Shown: positions 1 to 6,728 of the stretch, piece by piece
How the letters are laid out: every line of letters begins with the position of its first letter
Position numbering within the stretch: position 1 is the stretch's first letter
Assembly: GCF_017306585.1 (NCBI RefSeq)
Contig: NZ_JAFKIC010000117.1
Coordinates: 1-64,000, forward strand
Source: Mesorhizobium sp.
GTDB taxonomy: Bacteria > Pseudomonadota > Alphaproteobacteria > Rhizobiales > Rhizobiaceae
DNA length: 64,000 nt
Direction of reading: 5' to 3'
Translations under genes and position numbers: made by a program
Notes under the pieces: generated by a model
Databases searched by the model: none
What the model saw: only the letters and a program-made list of their open reading frames with translations
Told to the model about the DNA's origin: nothing

Positions 1-8
1 AGCTGCCA

Positions 9-31
9 ATCTCCCCCCTTGAGGGGGAGAT
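9..31. repeat. Palindromic intergenic repeat, 5' end of window
   Basis: A 9-bp stem (positions 9-17 and 23-31) with a CTTGA loop lies in the gap before livH, followed by a purine-rich tail to about 55. The CTCCCCC/GGGGGAG core resembles short mosaic palindromes common between rhizobial genes. It may terminate the gene upstream of the window or act as a processing hairpin between a binding-protein gene and livH. Confidence 0.6.
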
Positions 32-82
32 GTCCGGCAGGACAGAGAGGGGGGCCTCGCGCCTCCCTAACCGGGTAGCCTC

Positions 83-964
83 ATGCACTTCGGCCCCCAT
101 CTCCTGCTCGCCACCCTCGAGGGCCTCGTCACCTCGGCCGTGCTGGCGCTGACGGCGCTTGGCCTGTCGCTGGTGTTCGGCGTCATGCGCGTCGTCAATG
201 TCGCGCATGGCGAGTTCTTCATGCTCGGCGCCGTGCTCGCCTGGGCGATCTCGACAGCGGTCTCGGGCCATCCGGCGCTTGGCTTCCTGGCGGCACTGGT
301 GATCGCGCCGCTGATCGTCGGCGCCATCGCGCTGGTCGCCGAGCGGCTGGTGCTGCGCCGGCTCAACTACAATCCCGAAGCCACTATCGTCGCCACCATC
401 GGTATGCTCTACATCATCCAGCAGCTGGCGCTGACCTTCTATGGTCCGGAGGCGCGCCCTGTGGAGCCACCGTTCAGCTACCGCATTCTTCTGCCATGGT
501 TCGGCTATTCCGGCTACAAGCTGTCCATCATCGCCGCTTCCGCGCTGCTGCTCACCGCGACATGGCTGGTGCTGACGCGCACCAGGATCGGTCTCGTCAT
601 GCGCGCCACGCAATATGACGCCGAGACGGCGCAGGCGTTCGGGATTCCGGTCGGCCGCGTCTATGGCGGCGTCTTCGCGCTCGGTGCCATGCTGGCGGCG
701 GTCGCGGCGGTGCTGATCGTGCCGATCAGCCAGGCGCACTATCTGATGGGACAGGATCCGCTTCTGCTCTCCTTCATCGTCGTCATCATCGGCGGCCTCG
801 GCTCGCTGCGCGGCACCGTGGTCGCCGCCGTGCTGATCGGCCTCTCCGACGGCATCATCTCGATGTTCTTCTCGCCGACGCTGGCCAAGATCATCGCCAC
901 GCTGGTGGTCGCCATGGTGCTGGTGTTCCGCCCGCAAGGCCTGTTCGGAACGGCGTCGCGATGA
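83..964 (+). CDS. livH: Branched-chain amino acid type ABC transporter permease LivH
   Basis: A 293-aa inner-membrane permease of the LivH family, usual length, with about eight hydrophobic segments. The family-typical N-terminal stretch GLSLVFGVMRVVNVAHGEFF and the C-terminal GGLGSLRGTVVAA region are present. It forms the import channel with LivM. The stop overlaps the livM start by four bases, and all four genes of the operon are joined this way. The family moves branched-chain amino acids but also urea, short amides and aromatic acids. The nearby catabolic operon makes a non-amino-acid substrate possible, but that is inference. Confidence 0.93.
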   Translation: MHFGPHLLLATLEGLVTSAVLALTALGLSLVFGVMRVVNVAHGEFFMLGAVLAWAISTAVSGHPALGFLAALVIAPLIVGAIALVAERLVLRRLNYNPEATIVATIGMLYIIQQLALTFYGPEARPVEPPFSYRILLPWFGYSGYKLSIIAASALLLTATWLVLTRTRIGLVMRATQYDAETAQAFGIPVGRVYGGVFALGAMLAAVAAVLIVPISQAHYLMGQDPLLLSFIVVIIGGLGSLRGTVVAAVLIGLSDGIISMFFSPTLAKIIATLVVAMVLVFRPQGLFGTASR

Positions 965-1923
965 GCGAAGCTTCGCCGGCAAAAGCCTACGGTCTGCATC
1001 TCGGCGTCATCGCGCTGCTTTTCCTCATGAACTTCGTGCTGCCCGATTATTATCACGGCCTGCTCGCCCGCATCATGGTGCTGGCCGTCTTCGCCATGGG
1101 CTACAACATCCTGTTCGGCTATGTCGGCCTGCTCAGCCTCGGCCATGCCATGTTCTTCGGCGCCGGGCTCTACGGCGCCGGCCTTGCCATCATCCAGCTT
1201 GGCTGGAGCGTGCCGGCGGCTTTCGCTGCCGGCCTTGCCTGCGGTGCCGTTCTGTCCCTCATCATCGGCCTGCTGGCGCTACGCACCACCGGTGTCGCGT
1301 TTATGATCGTCACCATGATGTTCGCGCAGGTGTTCTATCTCCTGATCCTCTATTTCGCGACGTGGACCGGCGGCGATCAGGGCCAGGTCGTGCCGCAGCC
1401 GGCGCGGGTATTGAACTTCGGTGCGACTTCGCTTGACCTCACCAATCCGACAGTTCGGTACATGAGCGCGCTCGTGCTGTTTTCGGTCGTACTTCTGACC
1501 ACTCTGGCTATCGTCCGCTCCCGCTATGGCCGGGTGCTGGTGGCGATCCGCGAGAACGAGGAGCGGACGAAGATGCTGGGCTTCGACACTTTTTCCAACA
1601 AGCTCTTGGCGGTGGCGATCTCGGGGACCATCTGCGCCGCCTCGGGCGCCGCCTATGCGCTGCTGTTCGGCTATGTCGGATCGAACTTCGCCTCGGTGCA
1701 GTATTCGATCCTGCCGCTGCTCTGGGTGCTGCTCGGCGGCGCCGCCACGACGCTCGGTCCGCTGATCGGCACGCTGTTCATGTACTACGTCATCGACATC
1801 ACCAGCGGCTACACATCGGCCTATCTGCTGATCGTCGGCGTGGCGCTGATCCTGCTGGTGCTGTTCTTCCCCAAGGGCATTCTGGGCACCATCCGCCAGC
1901 GCTGGCTCCGGTGGCTGCCATGA
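961..1923 (+). CDS. livM: Branched-chain amino acid type ABC transporter permease LivM
   Basis: A 320-aa second permease subunit of the Liv transporter, all hydrophobic segments with short loops. The LivM landmarks GYNILFGYVGLLSLGHAMFF near residue 45 and the EAA-like loop AIRENEERTKMLGFDTFSNK near residue 195, which contacts the ATPases, are visible. It starts inside the livH stop (ATGA) and ends inside the livG start. Length and composition are ordinary for the family. Confidence 0.93.
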   Translation: MSEASPAKAYGLHLGVIALLFLMNFVLPDYYHGLLARIMVLAVFAMGYNILFGYVGLLSLGHAMFFGAGLYGAGLAIIQLGWSVPAAFAAGLACGAVLSLIIGLLALRTTGVAFMIVTMMFAQVFYLLILYFATWTGGDQGQVVPQPARVLNFGATSLDLTNPTVRYMSALVLFSVVLLTTLAIVRSRYGRVLVAIRENEERTKMLGFDTFSNKLLAVAISGTICAASGAAYALLFGYVGSNFASVQYSILPLLWVLLGGAATTLGPLIGTLFMYYVIDITSGYTSAYLLIVGVALILLVLFFPKGILGTIRQRWLRWLP

Positions 1924-2645
1924 CGCCGCTGTTGATCACCAAGGGCCTGTCGCGCAGTTTTGGCGGCCTGCGCGCGGTCGACAATGTCGACTTCGCCCTG
2001 ATGCCGGGCGAGATCCGTGCCTTGATCGGTCCGAACGGCGCGGGAAAGACCACCTTTGTCAGCCTGGTCAGCGGCCGCATCCAGCCATCGTCAGGCGCGG
2101 TCGTCTTCGACGGCGCCGACGTCACCGGCCTGCCGGCCTATGTCAGGGTCCGCCGCGGCATTGCCTACACCTTCCAGATCACCAGCGTGTTCGCCAACCT
2201 CAGCGCCTATGACAATGTGGCGCTGCCGGTGCAGCGCACGTTGAGCGACAACCGCTCGAAAGGCGCCGTGCGCGACGGCGTCATGACGGCGCTCGAGCGC
2301 ACCGGCCTGGCGGAACGCGCCCGCACACCGGCCGGGCAATTGTCCTACGGCCATCAGCGCCTGCTGGAGGTGGCAATGGGGCTGGCGCTGAAGCCGCGCC
2401 TGCTCATCCTGGACGAGCCGACGCAGGGGCTGGCCGACAGCGAGATCGACAATTTCATCACGCTGGTGCGCGAGATCGCCGAGAATGCCACCGTGCTGCT
2501 GATCGAGCACAACATGCCGGTCGTCATGCAACTGGCCGACCGCATCACCGTGTTCAATGCCGGGAAGATCCTGGCCGAGGGCACGCCGGAGCAGATCCGC
2601 GAGAACGCGGCGGTGCAGGAAGCCTATCTGGGAACGGCGCCATGA
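1920..2645 (+). CDS. livG: Liv ABC transporter ATP-binding protein LivG
   Basis: A 241-aa ATPase. Walker A is GPNGAGKT near residue 37, the signature is the degenerate LSYGHQR, and Walker B is LLILDEPTQGL, followed by the switch His in LLIEHNM. The ATG at 1920 overlaps the livM stop by four bases and is preferred to the GTG nine bases upstream. It pairs with LivF to power the LivHM channel. LSYGHQR in place of LSGGQ is usual for LivG-type subunits. Confidence 0.92.
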   Translation: MTPLLITKGLSRSFGGLRAVDNVDFALMPGEIRALIGPNGAGKTTFVSLVSGRIQPSSGAVVFDGADVTGLPAYVRVRRGIAYTFQITSVFANLSAYDNVALPVQRTLSDNRSKGAVRDGVMTALERTGLAERARTPAGQLSYGHQRLLEVAMGLALKPRLLILDEPTQGLADSEIDNFITLVREIAENATVLLIEHNMPVVMQLADRITVFNAGKILAEGTPEQIRENAAVQEAYLGTAP

Positions 2646-3361
2646 CCGAGGCGATGTCCCAGGCTCTCACCATTTCGGGACTGGACTGCTTCTATGGCGA
2701 GGTCCAGGTGCTCTATGGCCTCGACCTCGAGCTGAACCGGGGCGAAGTGCTGTGCCTGTTCGGCCGCAACGGCGCCGGCAAGACGACGACGCTGAAGGCG
2801 ATCATGGGTCTGGTTCCAGCGCGCACCGGCTCGATCAAACTGGCGGGCCAGGAATTGACCGGCCTGCCGGCACATGACGTGCCGAAGGCGGGCGTCGCCT
2901 ATGTCCCCCAAGGCAGACGGCTGTTCGCCGAAATGACGGTGGCCGAAAACATCGAAATCGGGCTAATGGCGCGTGGCAAGGGCAAGGCGGTGCGCGACAA
3001 TGTCCTCGATCTCTTTCCCCTGCTGCGCCAGCGGCTGCGGCAACGCTCCGGCACCTTGTCGGGCGGTGAGCAGCAGATGCTGGCGATGGCGCGCGCGCTG
3101 TGCCTGGAACCGCAAGTGCTGCTGCTCGACGAGCCGACCGAAGGGCTAATGCCGTCGATGATCGCGAAAATCCGCGAGACGGTGTCGAAGCTGCGCGACA
3201 TGGATGTCTCGACCATCCTGGTCGAACAGCGCGTCGATGCGGTGCTATCGGTCGCCGATCGGGTTTGTTTCATCGAAAACGGCCGCAACCGCGAGACGGT
3301 CGATGTCGAGGCGCTGCGCGCCGATCCGTCGGCGGTCAGGCGCTATGTTGGCGTGGGCTGA
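2642..3361 (+). CDS. livF: Liv ABC transporter ATP-binding protein LivF
   Basis: A 239-aa ATPase, the second Liv nucleotide-binding subunit. It has Walker A GRNGAGKTT, signature LSGGEQQ, Walker B LLLLDEPTEGL and the late H-loop position replaced by Gln in ILVEQRVDAV, as is usual in LivF. It is the last gene of the operon. Its stop abuts the convergent antiporter stop with no spacer, so transcripts from the two strands must overlap. Confidence 0.92.
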   Translation: MTEAMSQALTISGLDCFYGEVQVLYGLDLELNRGEVLCLFGRNGAGKTTTLKAIMGLVPARTGSIKLAGQELTGLPAHDVPKAGVAYVPQGRRLFAEMTVAENIEIGLMARGKGKAVRDNVLDLFPLLRQRLRQRSGTLSGGEQQMLAMARALCLEPQVLLLDEPTEGLMPSMIAKIRETVSKLRDMDVSTILVEQRVDAVLSVADRVCFIENGRNRETVDVEALRADPSAVRRYVGVG

Positions 3362-4804
3362 TCAGCCGAAGAACAGGAAGCCCGCGACTACGAAGGTCGG
3401 GATCAGCACCAGCCCCGACCAGGCCATGTATCCGAAAAAGCCCGGCATGGCGACGCCGCGCTGGCGCGCGATGGCGTAGACCATGAAGTTGGGCGCATTG
3501 CCGATATAGGTGTTGGCGCCCATGAACACCGCGCCCGCCGAGATTGCCGCCAATGTCGAGGCGAATTCGGTCATCAGGTGGTGCGGGTCGCCGCCGGCAA
3601 GCTCGAAGAACACGAGATAGGTCGGCGCATTGTCGAGGAAGGACGACAGCGCACCGGTCAGCCAGAAATAGGCGAGGTCGTTGGGCGTGCCTTGCGCCGA
3701 GTTGACGAGCGCGACCAGTGGCGCCAGCGCGCCATCGTGCCCGGCCCTGAGGATGGCGACCACCGGCACGATGCAGATGAAGATGCCGGCAAACAATTTC
3801 GCCACTTCCGCGATCGGCCCCCAATTGAAGCCGTTCGCCTCGCGGTATTCCTTGCGCGAAACCGCCAGCGAGACGAAGGCGAGCGCCAGGATGACGGCGT
3901 CGCGGACCAGGTTCTGCAATTCCAGATTGACGCCGTGAATCGAGAGGCTCACGCCGGGCTTCCATGTCGCTGACAGAAGAATGGCGCCGATCACGCCGGC
4001 CAGCAGCGGCAGGTTAGGAAGGCCGCGAATGCGCACCTTCGAGTCCGGTGTCGGATCCTTGATCTTGGGCGCGCCGGCTTCGCGACGGTGCAGGATGATG
4101 TCGAGGGCGAGGAACACCGCCAGCACGACGCCGCCGGTGAACAACGTCTCGCGCCAGAGATTGGTGGTGGTCCAGAAGAAGTCGACGCCGCGCAGGAAAC
4201 CGACGAACAAAGGCGGGTCGCCAAGCGGCGTCAGCGAACCCCCGATGTTGGAGACCAGGAAGATGAAGAAAACGACGACATGGGCGTTGAACGGCCTGGC
4301 GTCGTTGGCGCGGATGATCGGGCGGATCAGGATCATCGAGGCGCCCGTCGTGCCTATCACCGAAGCAAGCAGCGCGCCGGTCAGCAGCAGCCCGGCATTG
4401 ACCAGCGGCGTGCCATGGATGTTGCCGGCGACCAGGATGCCGCCCGAAATGGTGAACAGCGCGAACAACAGGATGATGAAGGACATGTATTCGGTGAGCA
4501 GCGCATGCAGCACCGCCCCGGTTGCCGAAGGCACGCCAAAGGCAAGCGCCAGCGGCACGATGACCAGCGCGGCCCACAGCGCCGCGATCTTGCCGTAGTG
4601 ATGTTCCCACACGTGGTGGAACAGCAGCGGTCCGGTGGCGATGGACAGCAGAAGGCCGCCAAAGGGCAGCGCCCACCACAGCGACATCGCGGCGCCGGGC
4701 AGTTCGTGAGCGTCGGCGGCAAGAGCTTCTGCAGGGAACAGCACGGCGAGAGCCGTGACGCATATCGCCCGCAGGGGGAACGAATATGAAAAAGGCCCCC
4801 TCAT
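3362..4804 (-). CDS. Sodium:proton antiporter, NhaD/ArsB-like superfamily
   Basis: A membrane protein of about 480 aa with some twelve hydrophobic segments. Conserved stretches such as SNIGGSLTPLGDPPLF and LDNAPTYLVFFELAGG are typical of NhaD/ion-transporter superfamily antiporters. A signal-like N-terminus (ICVTALAVLFPAEALA) precedes MSLWWALPFGG. The ATG at 4804 lies inside the adjacent palindromic repeat. A shorter start at 4687 (MSLWW) is possible but would lose the signal-like segment. The ion and physiological role cannot be read from sequence; Na+/H+ exchange is the family's usual activity. Confidence 0.78.
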   Translation of the reverse strand: MRGPFSYSFPLRAICVTALAVLFPAEALAADAHELPGAAMSLWWALPFGGLLLSIATGPLLFHHVWEHHYGKIAALWAALVIVPLALAFGVPSATGAVLHALLTEYMSFIILLFALFTISGGILVAGNIHGTPLVNAGLLLTGALLASVIGTTGASMILIRPIIRANDARPFNAHVVVFFIFLVSNIGGSLTPLGDPPLFVGFLRGVDFFWTTTNLWRETLFTGGVVLAVFLALDIILHRREAGAPKIKDPTPDSKVRIRGLPNLPLLAGVIGAILLSATWKPGVSLSIHGVNLELQNLVRDAVILALAFVSLAVSRKEYREANGFNWGPIAEVAKLFAGIFICIVPVVAILRAGHDGALAPLVALVNSAQGTPNDLAYFWLTGALSSFLDNAPTYLVFFELAGGDPHHLMTEFASTLAAISAGAVFMGANTYIGNAPNFMVYAIARQRGVAMPGFFGYMAWSGLVLIPTFVVAGFLFFG

Positions 4805-4940
4805 CCGGCCGCTACGCGGCCACCTTCTCCCCGAGGGGAGAAGAGGCTTGGCGCAGACGCTTGCCGTCTCCTCTCCCCTCGGGGAGAGGTCGGATTGCCG
4901 CGAATTGCTCTTTGCAATTCGGTTGGCGATCCGGGTGAGG
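4793..4940. repeat. Mosaic palindromic repeat (RIME-like)
   Basis: Three perfect hairpins lie in a row: CTTCTCCCC/GGGGAGAAG at 4824-4843, CCTCTCCCC/GGGGAGAGG at 4870-4889 and CGAATTGC/GCAATTCG at 4901-4921. They are bounded by a CCCTCATCCGG left end and a CCGGGTGAGGG right end. This mosaic layout matches Rhizobium intergenic mosaic elements. It separates pncA from the antiporter gene and carries that gene's best start codon. A shorter relative lies inside the hydroxylase gene at 7277-7330. Confidence 0.75.
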
Positions 4941-4962
4941 GAGCCATTTTCCAAAGGCCGGT

Positions 4963-5577
4963 TCAGTCTGTCAGATGATCTTCGAGCGTCACGCCGGCTT
5001 CGCGCATGCGTGCGATCATCGCCTCAAGGGACCCGTTGAGATCGATGGCGCGGCAGGCATCCAGCCGCACCGTCGTCCTGAAGCCTTGCCTGACGGCATC
5101 GAGCGCCGAATAGGCGACGCAGTAGTCGGTGGCGAGGCCGACCAGGGTAATGGTGTTGATGCCGCGCTCCCTCAGATAGCCGGTAAGGCCTGTCGGCGTC
5201 TTGTGGTCGTTCTCGAAGAAGGCCGAATAGCTGTCGATGTCGGGCCGAAAACCCTTGCGGATGACGAGTTCGGCCTTGGTCCAGGCAAGGCCAGAGTGGA
5301 AATCCGAACCGAGACTGCCCTGGATGCAATGGTCCGGCCACAGTGTCTGCGGCCCGTAGGCCATCTCGATCGAAGTGAAGGGCTGCGCGCCCGGATGGCT
5401 GGAAGCGAAACTGGAATGGCCGGCGGGATGCCAGTCCTGCGTCAACACGACATGGTCGTTGCGCCGGATCATGTCGTTGACCAACGGCACGATCTCGTCG
5501 CCGCCGGTCACCGCCAGCGCTCCACCAGGGCAAAAGTCGTTCTGAAGGTCGATGACAACAAGCGCTTCGTCGGCCAT
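4963..5577 (-). CDS. pncA: Nicotinamidase (pyrazinamidase) PncA
   Basis: A 204-aa isochorismatase-fold amidase that hydrolyses nicotinamide to nicotinate and ammonia in NAD salvage. The catalytic triad is visible as Asp10 (VVIDLQNDF), Lys108 (VIRKGF) and Cys153 (ATDYCVAYSA), with metal ligands Asp48, His50 and His83. Length is normal. It is divergent from the molybdenum hydroxylase operon, whose third gene resembles 6-hydroxynicotinate reductase, so its product could in principle feed that pathway. Ordinary NAD salvage is the default role. Confidence 0.92.
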   Translation of the reverse strand: MADEALVVIDLQNDFCPGGALAVTGGDEIVPLVNDMIRRNDHVVLTQDWHPAGHSSFASSHPGAQPFTSIEMAYGPQTLWPDHCIQGSLGSDFHSGLAWTKAELVIRKGFRPDIDSYSAFFENDHKTPTGLTGYLRERGINTITLVGLATDYCVAYSALDAVRQGFRTTVRLDACRAIDLNGSLEAMIARMREAGVTLEDHLTD

Positions 5578-5731
5578 TGGGCCTCCTTCTTCTCTGTGTT
5601 GGGCTCAGGCTCCAGTAGAAAGATGCCGCTGACGCGACCGGACGCAGAAACTTGACCAGATGAACGGCCGCGTCAACCTCCGGGGACATAACAATCGCGT
5701 TGTGGCCGGGATGACGGCGCCAACTCTGGCT

Positions 5732-5772
5732 TTGACAAATTCCGCCAGCTTGATATCATTTGCATACGAATG
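5732..5772 (+). promoter_or_regulatory. Candidate promoter and operator of the hydroxylase operon
   Basis: TTGACA at 5732-5737 is followed after 16 bases by TATCAT at 5754-5759. An imperfect inverted repeat CATTTG-CATA-CGAATG (5757-5772, five of six arm positions pairing) overlaps the -10 region and downstream. A repressor such as the MarR protein encoded at the operon's end could bind there. Seen by eye only. Confidence 0.35.
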
Positions 5773-5803
5773 AATTTCCGGCTCTCGCGCCGGCAAGATC
5801 ATC

Positions 5804-5852
5804 CCGGGGCAAACACCCCGGAAGGGCCGATTTCGGGGAAGGCCCCTCTTTT
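5804..5852 (+). promoter_or_regulatory. Structured leader with terminator-like hairpin
   Basis: Between the candidate promoter and the GTG start at 5865 the leader can form CCGGGG/CCCCGG (5804-5821, loop CAAACA) and then GGGCC/GGCCC (5824-5845). CTCTTTTG follows the second hairpin. A hairpin plus short U-run ahead of the first gene suggests attenuation or a regulatory RNA. It matches no riboswitch class that I know. Confidence 0.35.
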
Positions 5853-5864
5853 GGGAAGGCAGGC

Positions 5865-6728
5865 GTGATCCGTTACGCGAAACCCACCACGGTCGAGGAG
5901 GCGCTCGCGCTGCTTGGCGAGGGCGCGTGGCGTATCCTTGCCGGCGGCACCGACTTCTATCCGGCGCAGGGCGCTAGGCCGTTCCGCGACAATGTGCTCG
6001 ATATCAACGCTCTCGCCCCGCTACGCGGTGTCGCCGAGACGGACGATCATTTCGTCATCGGCGCGCGCACGACATGGACCGACATTATCCGCCATCCCCT
6101 GCCGCCGGCCTTCGACGCGCTGAAACAGGCGGCACGGGAAGTGGGCTCGCCACAGATCCAGAACGTCGCTTCCGTCGCCGGCAATCTCTGCAACGCCTCG
6201 CCGGCCGCCGATGGTGTGCCCGGCCTGCTCGTGCTCAATGCCGAGGTTGAACTGCGCTCAGCGGCCGCGACGCGCCATCTGCCTTTGTCCGAATTCATTC
6301 TCGGCAACCGGCGCACGGCCCTGGCGCCTGGCGAGATGGTGACGGCGATCTGTATTCCCAAGCCTGCCGCGAGCGGCACGTCGGCCTTCGTCAAGCTCGG
6401 CGCGCGGCGCTATCTGGTCATTTCCATCGCCATGGTGGCGGCGCGGCTGACGATCGAGGACGGAACTGTCACGCACGCGACTGTCGCCGTCGGATCATGT
6501 TCGGCCGTCGCCAGGCGGCTTGCCGCTGTCGAGGCCGGATTGGTCGGGTTGCCGGCCGATCGCGGCCTTGGTGATGCCGTCCAGTCAGCGCCGATGGCTG
6601 AACTATCGCCGATCGCCGATGTGCGCGGCAGCGCGGAGTACCGGTTGGACGCGGTGCGGGAGATCGTGGCCCGGGCCGTGCTGATGGCCGCCGATCCGAC
6701 GAACGAGCATATGGTGGCAGTGGCATGA
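5865..6728 (+). CDS. Molybdenum hydroxylase FAD-binding subunit
   Basis: A 287-aa CoxM/XdhA-FAD type subunit. It starts KPTTVEEALALL and carries the FAD pyrophosphate-binding ILAGGTDFYPAQ and the IQNVASVAGNLCNASPAAD stretch that binds the isoalloxazine. The GTG at 5865, preceded by GAAGGCAGG, is chosen because residues upstream of it are not family-like and the leader is structured. It passes electrons from the Fe-S/Moco subunit to an acceptor. It overlaps the next gene by four bases. Confidence 0.85.
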   Translation: MIRYAKPTTVEEALALLGEGAWRILAGGTDFYPAQGARPFRDNVLDINALAPLRGVAETDDHFVIGARTTWTDIIRHPLPPAFDALKQAAREVGSPQIQNVASVAGNLCNASPAADGVPGLLVLNAEVELRSAAATRHLPLSEFILGNRRTALAPGEMVTAICIPKPAASGTSAFVKLGARRYLVISIAMVAARLTIEDGTVTHATVAVGSCSAVARRLAAVEAGLVGLPADRGLGDAVQSAPMAELSPIADVRGSAEYRLDAVREIVARAVLMAADPTNEHMVAVA

